Source: Methylobacterium sp. | GTDB lineage: Bacteria > Pseudomonadota > Alphaproteobacteria > Rhizobiales > Beijerinckiaceae | NCBI GenBank assembly: GCA_020252645.1 | Contig: JADCCN010000010.1 | Span: 62,001-126,000 of the forward strand | Direction: 5' to 3' | DNA length: 64,000 nt | Shown here: positions 53,192-62,249 of the stretch, one piece after another | Layout: every line of letters begins with the position of its first letter | Position numbering within the stretch: position 1 is the stretch's first letter | Notes under the pieces: generated by a model | Seen by the model: the letters and a program-made list of their open reading frames with translations, nothing else | What the model was told of the DNA's origin: nothing | Database searches by the model: none | Position numbers and translations under genes: made by a program

Positions 53192-53429
53192 CGCCCTCTC
53201 GCAACTTCCGGATAAGTGGAACGGAATCTAACCCTTTTTTGGGGGTCATCGCGCGCAACTCGGCGAGGCGGTCCAACCAGCCCCGCATTTCCTCGTTTGT
53301 CTTGCGCTGCGCCGCCTCCTCCAGCGCGCTGCGTGCAAGCGCCTCCACCGGTACATTGCGTTCTTTCGCCAGCAGCTTTAGCCGTTCGAGAATGGCGTCG
53401 TCGATCTTGCGAACCAGAATCTGTCCCAT
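53175..53429 (-). CDS. FitA/VapB-type ribbon-helix-helix antitoxin
   Basis: 84 residues from ATG 53429. N-terminal ribbon-helix-helix: QILVRKIDDAILERLKLLAKERNVPVEAL, then a linker and a C-terminal toxin-wrapping region (PKKGLDSVPLIRKLREGDD). Binds the adjacent PIN toxin and represses the operon. A TGATATC inverted repeat lies just upstream. Confidence 0.88.
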   Translation of the reverse strand: MGQILVRKIDDAILERLKLLAKERNVPVEALARSALEEAAQRKTNEEMRGWLDRLAELRAMTPKKGLDSVPLIRKLREGDDSDD

Positions 53430-53453
53430 GAAAGCCTCCCGGCTGAATATGCT

Positions 53454-53470
53454 GATATCAAAATGATATC
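53454..53470. promoter_or_regulatory. Operator candidate of the VapBC-type module
   Basis: GATATCA (53454-53460) and TGATATC (53464-53470) are inverted around three A. Located about 25 bases upstream of the antitoxin start, where ribbon-helix-helix antitoxins bind their own promoter. Confidence 0.6.
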
Positions 53471-53554
53471 GTTTCAAGCCTTGCCCATCAAGCTGGCATT
53501 GCGACGCAAGATCTGTATAGGGACGCACAGAACCCTTCACGAAAAGCGACCGCC

Positions 53555-54550
53555 ATGACCGACCTCGTCGTCACCGAAGACAAGATCATCGAACGCATCC
53601 TCACCATGGAACTCGTGCGCGTGACCGAGCGTGCGGCGGTGGCCTCGGCCAGGCTGCGCGGGCGCGGCAACGAGAAGGCGGCGGACCAGGCGGCGGTGGA
53701 TGCCATGCGGCGCGAATTGAACAAGCTTCCCATCGACGGCACCATCGTGATCGGCGAGGGCGAGCGCGACGAAGCGCCGATGCTCTATATCGGCGAGAAG
53801 GTGGGCACCAAGAAGGGCCCGAAGGTCGATATCGCGGTCGATCCGCTGGAAGGCACGACGCTCTGCGCGAAGGACATGCCGGGCTCGATCGCCGTGATGG
53901 CGATGGCGCAGGCCGGCACCTTGCTCTACGCGCCCGATGTCTACATGGACAAGATCGCCATTGGCCCGGGCTATCCCAAGGGCATCATCGATCTTGATGC
54001 GAGCGTGGAAGACAACATCCACGCGCTGGCCAAGGCCAAGGGCGTGAAGGCCAATGAAATCACCGCGCTGGTGATGGATCGCCCGCGCCATGCCGATCTC
54101 ATTGCGAAGCTGCGCGCGCTGGGCTGCTCCATCCGCCTCATCACCGATGGCGACGTGGTGGGCGTGATCCAGTGTGCGGAAACCGCGAAAACCGGCATCG
54201 ACATCTATCTCGGCATTGGCGGCGCGCCGGAAGGCGTGCTCGCGGCCGGCGCCCTGCGCTGCGTCGGCGGCCAGATGCAGGGCCGCCTCATCCTCGATAC
54301 GCCCGAGAAGATCGCCCGCGCCGCGACCATGGGCGTGAAGGAGCCGAAGAAGAAATACGACCTCTTCGAGCTTGCCTCGGGCGACACCGTCGTTGCCGCC
54401 ACCGGCGTCACCGATGGCGCGCTCTTGAAGGGCGTGAAGTTCTCGGGCGAGATCATCGAGACGGAAACCATCGTCTATCGCTCGCTCACCGGCACGGTGC
54501 GGCGCATCCAGGGCGAGCACCGGGAACTTGCGAAGTTCCATTTGGATTGA
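53555..54550 (+). CDS. glpX: Class II fructose-1,6-bisphosphatase
   Basis: 331 residues. GlpX signatures: KAADQAAVDAMRRELN, IDGTIVIGEGERDEAPMLY, VDPLEGTTLCAKDMPGSIAV, and GGAPEGVLAAGALRC. Lithium-sensitive Mg enzyme that forms fructose 6-phosphate in gluconeogenesis. It normally follows hom in related genomes; here a toxin-antitoxin module lies between. Confidence 0.96.
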   Translation: MTDLVVTEDKIIERILTMELVRVTERAAVASARLRGRGNEKAADQAAVDAMRRELNKLPIDGTIVIGEGERDEAPMLYIGEKVGTKKGPKVDIAVDPLEGTTLCAKDMPGSIAVMAMAQAGTLLYAPDVYMDKIAIGPGYPKGIIDLDASVEDNIHALAKAKGVKANEITALVMDRPRHADLIAKLRALGCSIRLITDGDVVGVIQCAETAKTGIDIYLGIGGAPEGVLAAGALRCVGGQMQGRLILDTPEKIARAATMGVKEPKKKYDLFELASGDTVVAATGVTDGALLKGVKFSGEIIETETIVYRSLTGTVRRIQGEHRELAKFHLD

Positions 54551-54575
54551 GAAGAGCAGGGCGCCGCCGGCATTT

Positions 54576-54871
54576 CGTCATTGCGAGGAGGGCGTAGCCC
54601 GACGCGGCAATCCAGCCTGGAGCATGCTGTGAAAAAGTGGAATCCGGTTTTTCATAAAAAAGCATGCGATAATAACAAGATAAGAGCATGATGTGCTTCC
54701 GTCTGAACACATCATGCTCTAGAGCGGTTGCCGATCTGACTGAATGAGATCGACCGCTCTCTGTTCTTGTGATTGATCGCATTTTCTTCGATCAACCGGT
54801 GCCCACTTGATCCGAAAATGCTCTAAACAGGCGTTCTGGATTGCTTCGTCAGTTCCTTCCTCGCAATGACG
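54576..54871 (+). repeat. Palindromic repeat (CATTGCGAGGAG family) carrying an insert
   Basis: Left arm from 54576 (CGTCATTGCGAGGAG through GCGGCAATCCAG) and inverted right arm ending CCTCGCAATGACG at 54871, with CTGGATTGC starting near 54836. The left arm agrees with 38913-38956. Between the arms lie about 200 bases of the AGAGC...GCTCT repeat family instead of the short loop seen in the compact copy. Confidence 0.7.
54621..54828 (+). repeat. Composite AGAGC...GCTCT repeat, copy 3
   Basis: Two hairpins in tandem: a 13-pair stem formed by AGAGCATGATGTG (54683-54695) and CACATCATGCTCT (54708-54720), and AGAGCGGT...ACCGCTCT (54721-54760). The right part up to 54828 matches the reverse complement of copy 4 at 62.0 kb closely, including TTGATCGCATTTTCTTCG. 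Confidence 0.8.
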
Positions 54872-54989
54872 GTCGAAAATGCCGCTTCACATCCGCCCGC
54901 TTGTTCCTGCCGATCGCAAAAGCGCAGGTGCTTTACAACAAGGTGGCTGACCGCTCGGGCTTCATCGTCTATCGAAGGCATTTCAATCC

Positions 54990-55460
54990 ATGAGCGACGT
55001 CGGCAATTACATTGAAATCCGCAAGATCGGGCCGGAGGATGAGGCGGATTGGCGCGCTTGTTTCAGGGCGTTCTGGGCGCATTTCGATCGTAATCTAGAT
55101 GCCGATCTCTATGATCTCGCATGGCAGCGACTGTCGTCGGGGACTGAAGGAATGTACGCCATTGGTGCGTTTGCTGACGGCCAATTGATCGGTATTGCGA
55201 ATGTTGTTTTTCATCGGTCCTTTTCTGCAGAAGGTTTCGATCACTATTTGCAGCATCTCTTTGTCGTGCTGCATGCCAGACGTCGAGGAGTCGGTCGCCA
55301 GTTGATCGAATACATCTATACGCTCGTGCAGCATGACGGCGGACACCGTGTGTACTGGAACACGCCTGCTGACAATCCTGCCGCGATAGCGCTGTACGAG
55401 GAGGTCGCGTCGTTTACAGGCTTCCGACTGTATCGGAAGGAATTCCTGAGAAATCGATGA
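54990..55460 (+). CDS. GNAT family N-acetyltransferase
   Basis: 156 residues. GNAT core: YAIGAFADGQLIGIANVVFHRS, then acetyl-CoA loop LHARRRGVGRQLIEYI (R/QxxGxG/A as RRGVGR) and NTPADNPAAIALYEEVASFTGFRLYRKEF. Protein or small amine substrate unknown. By eye it is less GC-rich than its neighbours. ATG-stop overlap of four bases with recJ. Confidence 0.87.
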   Translation: MSDVGNYIEIRKIGPEDEADWRACFRAFWAHFDRNLDADLYDLAWQRLSSGTEGMYAIGAFADGQLIGIANVVFHRSFSAEGFDHYLQHLFVVLHARRRGVGRQLIEYIYTLVQHDGGHRVYWNTPADNPAAIALYEEVASFTGFRLYRKEFLRNR

Positions 55461-57229
55461 ACAAACCGCCCTTCCTCAAAGTCACGCGCTCCGCCCTGCA
55501 ACGGGCGTGGGTGGATCGCCTTGATGCGGAAGCTGCGCGCCGGGCCGAGGCCATCGCCGATATCCATGGCCTGCCGAACACGCTCGCGCGCATTCTCGCG
55601 GGGCGCGGCGCGGAGGTGACGAACACGCTCGATTTCCTCGAACCGCGCGTGAAATCCGCGATGCCCGACCCGCTGGTGATGATCGATGCGGAACGCGCGA
55701 TTGCCCGGCTGGCAGATGCCATCGCCTCGCGCGAACCCATCGCGATTTTCGGGGATTATGATGTCGATGGCGCTTGCTCTGCCGCCTTGCTCGGCGGCTA
55801 TCTCCGGCATTTCGGGCTCCGGCCCCTCATCCATATCCCGGACCGGCTGACCGAGGGCTATGGCCCGAATTCCGAGGCCATTCGCGGCCTGAAGGCGGAA
55901 GGCGCGAGCCTGCTGGTCTGCGTCGATTGCGGCACTTCCGGCCATGCGCCTCTCGCCGAGGCCAAGGCGCTCGGGATGGATGTGATCGTGCTCGATCATC
56001 ATCAGGCGCCGGTGGATTTGCCGGCCATCGATGCCCTCGTGAACCCCAACCGGCAGGATGATCTCTCCGGGCTCGGGCATCTCTGCGCGGCGGGCGTGGT
56101 GTTTCTGGTGCTCGCGGGGCTGAGCCGCGCCTTGCGCGAACGGGGTCTCGCGGGGCCGGATCTGCTCTCGCAGCTCGATGTCGTGGCGCTGGCGACCGTG
56201 GCGGATGTCGTGCCGCTCACCGGGCTTAACCGGGCCTATGTCGCGCAGGGGCTGAAGGTGATGAAGAACCGCGAGCGCATCGGCCTTGCCGCGCTTGCCG
56301 ATGTCGCGCGGCTCGATTCCGCGCCCGAGGCCTGGCATCTCGGCTATCTCCTCGGCCCGCGCATCAATGCCGGCGGGCGCATCGGCGATGCAGCGCTCGG
56401 CGCAAGGCTGCTGCTCTCCGACAACCCGGAGGAGGCGATGCGCATCGCGCAGAGCCTCGATGGCCTCAATCGCGAGCGGCAGGCGGTGGAGGAGGCCATG
56501 CTGCTCGAAGCCGAAGCGCAGGCGCTTCAGGCTCTGGGCCTTGCGGAGGAGGATCGCGAGGTTCTCGTGGTCGCAGGCGAGGGCTGGCACCCGGGCATCG
56601 TCGGCATCATTGCCGGTCGCCTCAAGGAGCGGTTCCGCCGTCCCGCCTTCGCGATCGCCGCTTACGAAGGCGCGCTCACGGGCTCCGGCCGGTCCATCGC
56701 CGGCGTCGATCTTGGCGCGGCGGTGCGCGCGGCGGTGGAGGCGGGCATGGCGCTGAAGGGTGGCGGGCATCTCATGGCGGCCGGTGTCACGCTTCCGCCG
56801 GGCGGGGTTGCGGCTTTCGCGGATTTTCTGGAGGAGCGGCTCGCGCCTTCCGTGCGCATCGCTCGGGCCGAGGATGCGCTCGCGATCGATGCCGCGCTTT
56901 CTGCCGAGAGCCTGACGCCGGATTTCGTGACCGCGATCTCGCGCGCGGGTCCGTTTGGGTCAGGCAATCCCGAGCCGGTCTTCGCTTTGCCGTCGCATCG
57001 CGTGGCGGAGGTGATGGAACTCAAGGGCGGGCACCTCAAGGCCAATCTCGTGAGCGCCGGCGGAGCGCGCATCGAGGCGATGGCCTTCCGCGCGGCGGGG
57101 AAACCCCTGGGCGATGCGCTTTTCGCCGCGCGCGGCGAGATGGTGCATGCTGCCGGAACCGCCAGCCTCGACCAATGGGGCGGGCGCGTGAAGGTGAGCT
57201 TCCGGCTCGTCGATCTTGCGCGTTCATGA
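55457..57229 (+). CDS. recJ: Single-stranded-DNA-specific exonuclease RecJ
   Basis: 590 residues. DHH phosphoesterase motifs: IFGDYDVDGACSAALLGGYL, CVDCGTSGHAPL, VIVLDHHQAP and ALVNPNRQDD, then the C-terminal DHHA1 part with LKGGGHLMAAGVTL and an OB-like tail. 5'-3' exonuclease in recombination and mismatch repair. Starts inside the GNAT stop; its last six bases overlap the convergent exporter gene. Confidence 0.96.
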   Translation: MNKPPFLKVTRSALQRAWVDRLDAEAARRAEAIADIHGLPNTLARILAGRGAEVTNTLDFLEPRVKSAMPDPLVMIDAERAIARLADAIASREPIAIFGDYDVDGACSAALLGGYLRHFGLRPLIHIPDRLTEGYGPNSEAIRGLKAEGASLLVCVDCGTSGHAPLAEAKALGMDVIVLDHHQAPVDLPAIDALVNPNRQDDLSGLGHLCAAGVVFLVLAGLSRALRERGLAGPDLLSQLDVVALATVADVVPLTGLNRAYVAQGLKVMKNRERIGLAALADVARLDSAPEAWHLGYLLGPRINAGGRIGDAALGARLLLSDNPEEAMRIAQSLDGLNRERQAVEEAMLLEAEAQALQALGLAEEDREVLVVAGEGWHPGIVGIIAGRLKERFRRPAFAIAAYEGALTGSGRSIAGVDLGAAVRAAVEAGMALKGGGHLMAAGVTLPPGGVAAFADFLEERLAPSVRIARAEDALAIDAALSAESLTPDFVTAISRAGPFGSGNPEPVFALPSHRVAEVMELKGGHLKANLVSAGGARIEAMAFRAAGKPLGDALFAARGEMVHAAGTASLDQWGGRVKVSFRLVDLARS

Positions 57230-58132
57230 GGTCTTCGCGGTCTTTTCCTTCGTGCGGGCCTGCTCGCGCATGAAGATGTAGAGACCCGCCGCGACGATGA
57301 TCATCGAGCCGATGAACACGTTCATCTTCGGAATGTCGCCGAAGAACAGGTAGCCGAGGATCACCGCCCAGACGATCAGCGTATATTGATAGGGCACGAC
57401 CACCGCTGCGGGCGCATATTTCAGCGCGCGATTGACGCCCATATGCGCGAGGTTGGCAACAATCCCCAGCAGGCTCAGGCAGGCCAGATCGAAAAAGCTC
57501 GGCGTTACCCAGCGGAAGGGCGCGACGGCCAACCCGAAGAGAAGTGCGCTCGCCACCTGCCAGCTCACCAAGGCCACCTCGTTGGTGTTCGCGAGCATGC
57601 GCGTGAGGATGTTGAGACCCGCAAAAAGGATCGTGCCGGAAAGCGCGATGAGTGCCGGCCAGGTGAAGCTCTCGCCCGTGGGGTTCACCGCCACCAGCAC
57701 GCCCAGGAAGCCGATGACCATCGCCAGCCAGCGCCGCCAGCCCACCTGCTCCTTCAGGAACACGATGGCAAAAAGCGTCACGAAGATCGGGCAGGCGAGA
57801 TAGAAGGTCACGGCATCCGCCAGCGGCAGGTGGATCACCGCCCAGTAGAAGAACGCCACCTCCGCCGTGGAGCAGATGGCGCGCGCGGCATGGAGCCAGG
57901 GCCGATCCTGGATGGCCACGGCCCGCCAGCCGATCCGGCTGATCGCCGGCGCGAGCATCGCCGCCGCCGCGAAGGAGCGGATCAGCAGGATCTGCGCAAC
58001 GCCATAGGTCCCGACCAGCCATTTCCCCATCACATCATTGAGGGAGAAGGCGAACATTGCCGCCAGCATCAGGCCGATGCCGGCCAGCGCGCGATCGGGG
58101 AGGGGGTCAGTCGAAAGCTTGGGATCGGACAT
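57224..58132 (-). CDS. DMT superfamily transporter (EamA)
   Basis: 302 residues from ATG 58132; a frame from 58216 exists but begins with non-membrane sequence. Ten membrane helices in two EamA repeats: MLAAMFAFSLNDVMGKWL at the start and VVVPYQYTLIVWAVILGYLFFGD near the end. Exporter of amino acids or metabolites. Convergent with recJ, overlapping by six bases. Confidence 0.9.
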   Translation of the reverse strand: MSDPKLSTDPLPDRALAGIGLMLAAMFAFSLNDVMGKWLVGTYGVAQILLIRSFAAAAMLAPAISRIGWRAVAIQDRPWLHAARAICSTAEVAFFYWAVIHLPLADAVTFYLACPIFVTLFAIVFLKEQVGWRRWLAMVIGFLGVLVAVNPTGESFTWPALIALSGTILFAGLNILTRMLANTNEVALVSWQVASALLFGLAVAPFRWVTPSFFDLACLSLLGIVANLAHMGVNRALKYAPAAVVVPYQYTLIVWAVILGYLFFGDIPKMNVFIGSMIIVAAGLYIFMREQARTKEKTAKTS

Positions 58133-58304
58133 CGAAAACGGGCTTGCGCAAAGGCCGGCCGCGACCGGCGGGCCTCCTGATGAGCACGCGCGCATTCCGC
58201 GGGCAAGCACAATCATCGCATGATTGCGTCGCTTTTCGCAGGCGCCGAAAAACTTTGCGCGCCCGCTTGCCCCGCCCGCCGAACCTCGCTAAGTGAGCCA
58301 CGAC

Positions 58305-58379
58305 GCGCCCTTCGTCTATCGGTTAGGACGACAGCCTTTCACGTTGTAAAGACGGGTTCGATTCCCGTAGGGCGCGCCA
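58305..58379 (+). tRNA. tRNA-Glu (anticodon TTC)
   Basis: Acceptor arms GCGCCCT and AGGGCGC pair; anticodon loop CTTTCAC shows TTC; T-loop GGTTCGATTC is present; 3' CCA is encoded at 58377-58379. Length 75 bases. A weak TTGCCC at 58267-58272 may belong to its promoter. Confidence 0.96.
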
Positions 58380-58477
58380 CTCCCACGTTTTTCCTGTTTT
58401 CTTTTCCTTGTTCGGGGCCGGCTTTGTTCGGGGCAGGCTTTGTTTTCGGGGCAGGCTTTGTGCCGTCCGGGTCGGGG

Positions 58478-59269
58478 TCACTTGCCCTCCGGCTCCACCA
58501 GACGCCGGTAGAGATGCCAGGTCGTATGCCCCAGAACCGGCAGCGTGATGATGAGCCCCAGGAAAAAGGGCAGGGCCGACACAATCAGCAAGGCCACGAT
58601 TGCCAGCGCCCATGTTACCAGCGGCAGCGGGCTCGTCATCACCGCGCGCACGGAGGTGATCATCGCGGTCACGAAATCGACATCGCGATCGAGCAGCAGC
58701 GGGAAGGATACCACCGTGAGCGAGAACAGGATGACCGCCAAGGCCGCGCCGATCACATTGCCGATCATCAGGAAAACCAGGCCCTGGCTCGTGGAGAACA
58801 CCACATTGATGAATTCCGGCAAGGTCGAGAAATTGATGTTGAGGCCGAAGAACAGGGCCATCAGCAGCCGCACCTGATACATCCAGACAATGAAGATGAA
58901 GAGGGTGACAAAGGCCATCCAGCCGACCTCCGCGCGGCTTCGCACCTTGCGCCAGATGCTGCCGAAGCTGATGGCTTCGCCACTCTCGATCCGCCGGCTG
59001 ACTTCATAAAGCCCGACTGCAACGAAAGGTCCGATCAGCGCGAAACCCGCAGCGAGCGGATAGGCGAGATAGGTCATCTGCAAGGCCGTGACCGAGAGCA
59101 CGATTGCCATGCCGCCCAGCGCGTAGATTCCGCCGAAAACCATGCCATAGACCGGTTTTGCCTGGAAATCCCGCAGGCCCGCGCTGATGGCCTCGGCAAT
59201 ATCGGCCTGTGTCACGGCCCGAACCACGGGGTCGCGCCGCGTGGGCAATTCGCTCACCGCCTCGTTCAT
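58478..59269 (-). CDS. DUF2189 family membrane protein
   Basis: 263 residues from ATG 59269, which follows GGGAGGAATTC. Six hydrophobic segments with the DUF2189 opening VVRAVTQADIAEAISAGLRDF and YPLAAGFALIGPFVAVGLYEV. The family is common in alphaproteobacteria, often near cytochrome c oxidase genes elsewhere, with no known biochemical role. Confidence 0.87.
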   Translation of the reverse strand: MNEAVSELPTRRDPVVRAVTQADIAEAISAGLRDFQAKPVYGMVFGGIYALGGMAIVLSVTALQMTYLAYPLAAGFALIGPFVAVGLYEVSRRIESGEAISFGSIWRKVRSRAEVGWMAFVTLFIFIVWMYQVRLLMALFFGLNINFSTLPEFINVVFSTSQGLVFLMIGNVIGAALAVILFSLTVVSFPLLLDRDVDFVTAMITSVRAVMTSPLPLVTWALAIVALLIVSALPFFLGLIITLPVLGHTTWHLYRRLVEPEGK

Positions 59270-59572
59270 GAATTCCTCCCGCTGGATCATGATGGTTTTC
59301 CACCATCCTGCGCTGCTATTCTCTGCCAGAAAAGGGCGGCGGCCCTTGATGCCGATCAACCGCGATCGGTTGCGGCCGGCCGGTGGCCGGATGCGGGTGA
59401 TCCGCGCCTTGAAGCCCTCGCCCGATGCCATGAAATGCAACCCGTCCCGAAAAAATCGAAAGCGCCGGGGCGAACCGGCAGCCGTGATTTCGAGGTCCTG
59501 GCGGGGCGCGCTCAAGCCGCCATTGACCCGGCAGATGCATGAGACAAATTCACGATTTCTGCCAGAAGGTTA

Positions 59573-60124
59573 TCAGAGGCTCGCAGCCGAGCGGGCAGCC
59601 TGGTCATAATGGCCCGAGAGCGCCCGCATGCGCTGCGCCACGTCATGAAGCATGCTCTCCTCAAGCCCGAGAGAGCGGATGGTGCGCACCAGCAGCGCCT
59701 CGCGGATTTCGCGATAGGTGAGGCAGGCGGCTTCGCCCGCAGCCGTGATCATCACCGTCTTTTCCTTGCCCGCCTTGCCGGATTTCACGAGCTTCAGGCG
59801 CTCGAGCTTCTTGATGGCATAGGCAACGGTATGCGTATCCTCGACGTTCAGAACGAGGCAGATATCCGCGAGCTTCTTTGAACGGCCGCGGTGGTTCACC
59901 GTGTGCAGCACCAGGACATCCAGCGCGGAGACATCCTTCACGCCGGCGGCGGCCATGCAGCGCACCATCCAGCGTTCGAAGGCGTGGCTGACGAGGATCA
60001 GCCCGAATTCGAACTCCGAGAGCGAAGGGCTCGCGCCCGAGGCCAGGTGAGCGGAGGAGACAATCGGGCCGAGCGGATCGGAAGCGCGGGCGCTGATGGC
60101 ATCCGGCTCCTTGCGGTTCGACAT
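59573..60124 (-). CDS. MarR family winged-helix transcriptional regulator
   Basis: 183 residues from ATG 60124, seven bases after GGAGGA; an earlier ATG at 60148 overlaps the dctM stop. Winged helix: DVSALDVLVLHTVNHRG, KKLADICLVLNVEDTHTVAYAIKKLERLKLV and a basic wing KAGKEKTVMITAAG. Directly downstream of dctM in the same orientation, so probably the local regulator of the TRAP transporter or its pathway. Confidence 0.9.
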   Translation of the reverse strand: MSNRKEPDAISARASDPLGPIVSSAHLASGASPSLSEFEFGLILVSHAFERWMVRCMAAAGVKDVSALDVLVLHTVNHRGRSKKLADICLVLNVEDTHTVAYAIKKLERLKLVKSGKAGKEKTVMITAAGEAACLTYREIREALLVRTIRSLGLEESMLHDVAQRMRALSGHYDQAARSAASL

Positions 60125-60144
60125 GACGGCCTCCTCCGGCGAAT

Positions 60145-61452
60145 TCATTTCTGCCCAAGCATCTGGTTCGGAAGCCAGGTTGCAAGATCAGGGAAGATCA
60201 TCATGATCGCCACCATGCCCAGCATCGCGAAGAAGAAGGGCAATGCCGCCAGAGCGATATACCCAAGCGGACGCCCTGTCAGCCCCTGAATGACGAACAG
60301 GTTGAAACCCACGGGCGGGGTGATCTGCGCCATTTCCACCACAAGCACCACGAAGATGCCGAACCACACGAGATCGATGCCTGCGGCCTTCACGGCCGGC
60401 ATCACCACGGCGGCGGTGAGCACCACCATCGAGATGCCGTCGATCAGGCAGCCAAGGATGATGTAGACGACCGTCAGCGCCATGATGAGGCCGATCTGGC
60501 TCAGCCCGAGGCTGTTCACCCAATCCGCGAAGATGCGCGGCAGGCCGGAAAAGCCCATGGCGGTCGTGAGGAAGGCGGCACCTGCGAGGATGAGACCGAT
60601 CATCGTGTTGGTGCGCACGGCACCCATCACGCTGTCGGTGAACATCTTCCACGAGAACGTGCCCGTCGCGACCGTCAGCACCAGCGAGCCCACAACGCCC
60701 AGCACCGCGCTCTCGGTCGGCGTGGCGATGCCGGCATAGATCGAGCCCAGAACGACGATGATGAGCATCACGACCGGGATAAGCCTGCGGCTCTCGTTCA
60801 TCTTCTGCAGGAAGGTCATCGGCGCGTCGCGTTCCGGCACCTTCTGCGGCTGGAGCATGGCCCAGATCATCAGCACCATCGAGAAGATCAGCATCAGCAC
60901 GATGCCGGGAATGACACCCGCAATGAAGAGCCGCGCGATGGAAACCTCTGCCGCCACGCCATAAACGATCAGGATGATCGAGGGCGGGATGAGCAGGCCC
61001 AGGGTGCCGGAGCCCGCGAGCGAACCGAGCGACATCATGTCGTCATAGCCGCGCTTCCTCAGTTCCGGGATGGTCATGCGGCCGATCGTGGCGCAGGTCG
61101 CGGCCGAGGAGCCGGAGATCGCCGCGAAGATGCCGCAGCCGAAGACGTTGGTGTGCAGCAGGCGGCCCGGGAGACGCTGCATCCAGGGTGCGAGGCCCTT
61201 GAACATGTCATCCGACAGGCTCGACCGAAACAGGATCTCGCCCATGAAGATGAACATCGGCAGGGCGGTCAGCGTCCAGGAATTGAGGCTGCCCCAGACG
61301 GTCGTGCCGAAGGAGAGCGCGGGGTCGGAATTGGTCATCGCCGCGAAGCTGATGAAGCCCACGAGGCCGAGCGCGAGCCCGATCCACAGGCCGCAGGCCA
61401 ATGTGACGAACATCACGACGATGAGAAGGAGAGAGGCGCTTGAAGGCTCCAT
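60145..61452 (-). CDS. dctM: TRAP transporter large permease (DctM)
   Basis: 435 residues from ATG 61452, twelve or so membrane helices. DctM features: FTLTALPMFIFMGEIL-like TALPMFIFMGEILFRS, FAAISGSSAATCATIGRMTIPEL, LGLLIPPSIILIVYGVAAE and QITPPVGFNLFVIQGLTG. Sodium-coupled uptake of an organic acid with DctQ and DctP. Its start is 13 bases after the dctQ stop. Confidence 0.95.
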   Translation of the reverse strand: MEPSSASLLLIVVMFVTLACGLWIGLALGLVGFISFAAMTNSDPALSFGTTVWGSLNSWTLTALPMFIFMGEILFRSSLSDDMFKGLAPWMQRLPGRLLHTNVFGCGIFAAISGSSAATCATIGRMTIPELRKRGYDDMMSLGSLAGSGTLGLLIPPSIILIVYGVAAEVSIARLFIAGVIPGIVLMLIFSMVLMIWAMLQPQKVPERDAPMTFLQKMNESRRLIPVVMLIIVVLGSIYAGIATPTESAVLGVVGSLVLTVATGTFSWKMFTDSVMGAVRTNTMIGLILAGAAFLTTAMGFSGLPRIFADWVNSLGLSQIGLIMALTVVYIILGCLIDGISMVVLTAAVVMPAVKAAGIDLVWFGIFVVLVVEMAQITPPVGFNLFVIQGLTGRPLGYIALAALPFFFAMLGMVAIMMIFPDLATWLPNQMLGQK

Positions 61453-61465
61453 GATGCGCCCCGGA

Positions 61466-61996
61466 TCAGCGTTCGACCGGCATCTCGCCGCCGTCTGCCG
61501 CGGCTGCGAGGTGCGATTGGGTGCCGCCCATGAGATCGACCACCAGGTCATCCACGAGCGCGATGAAGAACACGACGAAGCCGAAGGCCATGAAGAATTG
61601 CGGGATCCACATGGGAACCGCGAGCAGGCCCTGGTTCAGCTCGTTGTAGATGTAGCTTTCCCAGACGAAATGGACGCTGACATAGCTCGCCCAGCCGACA
61701 AGGATGATCGAAAGCGCGGTCACAGCCCGTTCGAGCAGGGCGCGCGCCGGAGTGCCGAGCGGGAAGCGGTCGAGCAGCAGCGTCACGCGGATATGGGAGT
61801 TGTGGCGGTAGGTGGGCGCAAGCCCCAGAATGATGGTCGCCACCAGCGCCCAGCCGGAAATATCATCCGCCGATTTGATCTGGCCACCGAAGAGCCGCAG
61901 GAAGACCTGCACCAGAATGAGTGCCGCGATCAGCAGCATGGCCGCGGCGGCCAGCGCCCCGCAAAGCTTGTAGACTGTGTCGAGTGCGCGGCGCAT
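61466..61996 (-). CDS. dctQ: TRAP transporter small permease (DctQ)
   Basis: 176 residues with four membrane helices in DctQ arrangement; AALILVQVFLRLFGG near the start and DISGWALVATIILGLAPTYRHNSHIRVTLLLD in the first loop. Structural partner of DctM. Lies between the binding-protein gene (253 bases away) and dctM. Confidence 0.92.
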   Translation of the reverse strand: MRRALDTVYKLCGALAAAAMLLIAALILVQVFLRLFGGQIKSADDISGWALVATIILGLAPTYRHNSHIRVTLLLDRFPLGTPARALLERAVTALSIILVGWASYVSVHFVWESYIYNELNQGLLAVPMWIPQFFMAFGFVVFFIALVDDLVVDLMGGTQSHLAAAADGGEMPVER

Positions 61997-62038
61997 GGCA
62001 CCACCTCCCTGGAAAAACGCGCAAACCTGCTCCCTGAA

Positions 62039-62143
62039 GCATTTTTTCGATCAAGCGGATGCCGGTTGATCGAAGAAAATGCGATCAATAACAAAAACAT
62101 AGAGTGGTCGATCTGATGCAGTCAGATCGGCAACCGCTCTAAA
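62039..62143 (-). repeat. Dispersed repeat, copy 4 (inverted relative to copy 3)
   Basis: Reverse complement matches 54720-54828 closely, including AGAGCGGTTGCCGATCTGACT and TTGATCGCATTTTCTTCGA. Contains the inverted arms CGATCTGA and TCAGATCG. It separates the binding-protein gene from the TRAP permease genes. Confidence 0.8.
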
Positions 62144-62162
62144 CCCGGCGCTCGGCCGGGTT
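62142..62162. other. Hairpin between dctP and dctQ
   Basis: AACCCGGC (62142-62149) pairs with GCCGGGTT (62155-62162) over five bases. With the repeat next to it, this may reduce read-through or protect the dctP message, giving more binding protein than permease. Confidence 0.45.
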
Positions 62163-62249
62163 CTCCCGAGGCAGCACGTCTGGAATGAAGGAAGAAACCC
62201 TCGCGGGCCGTGTCGCCACGATCCCGCGAGGTTCGAGGAGAGCCCGGCA

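Larger units (their letters stand above)
54551..54989. other. Repeat-filled gap between glpX and the GNAT gene
   Basis: 440 bases with no gene. Nearly all of 54576-54871 is repeat DNA described separately; the rest (54872-54989) is AT-richer and may contain the promoter of the GNAT gene, which I could not place. Confidence 0.6.
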
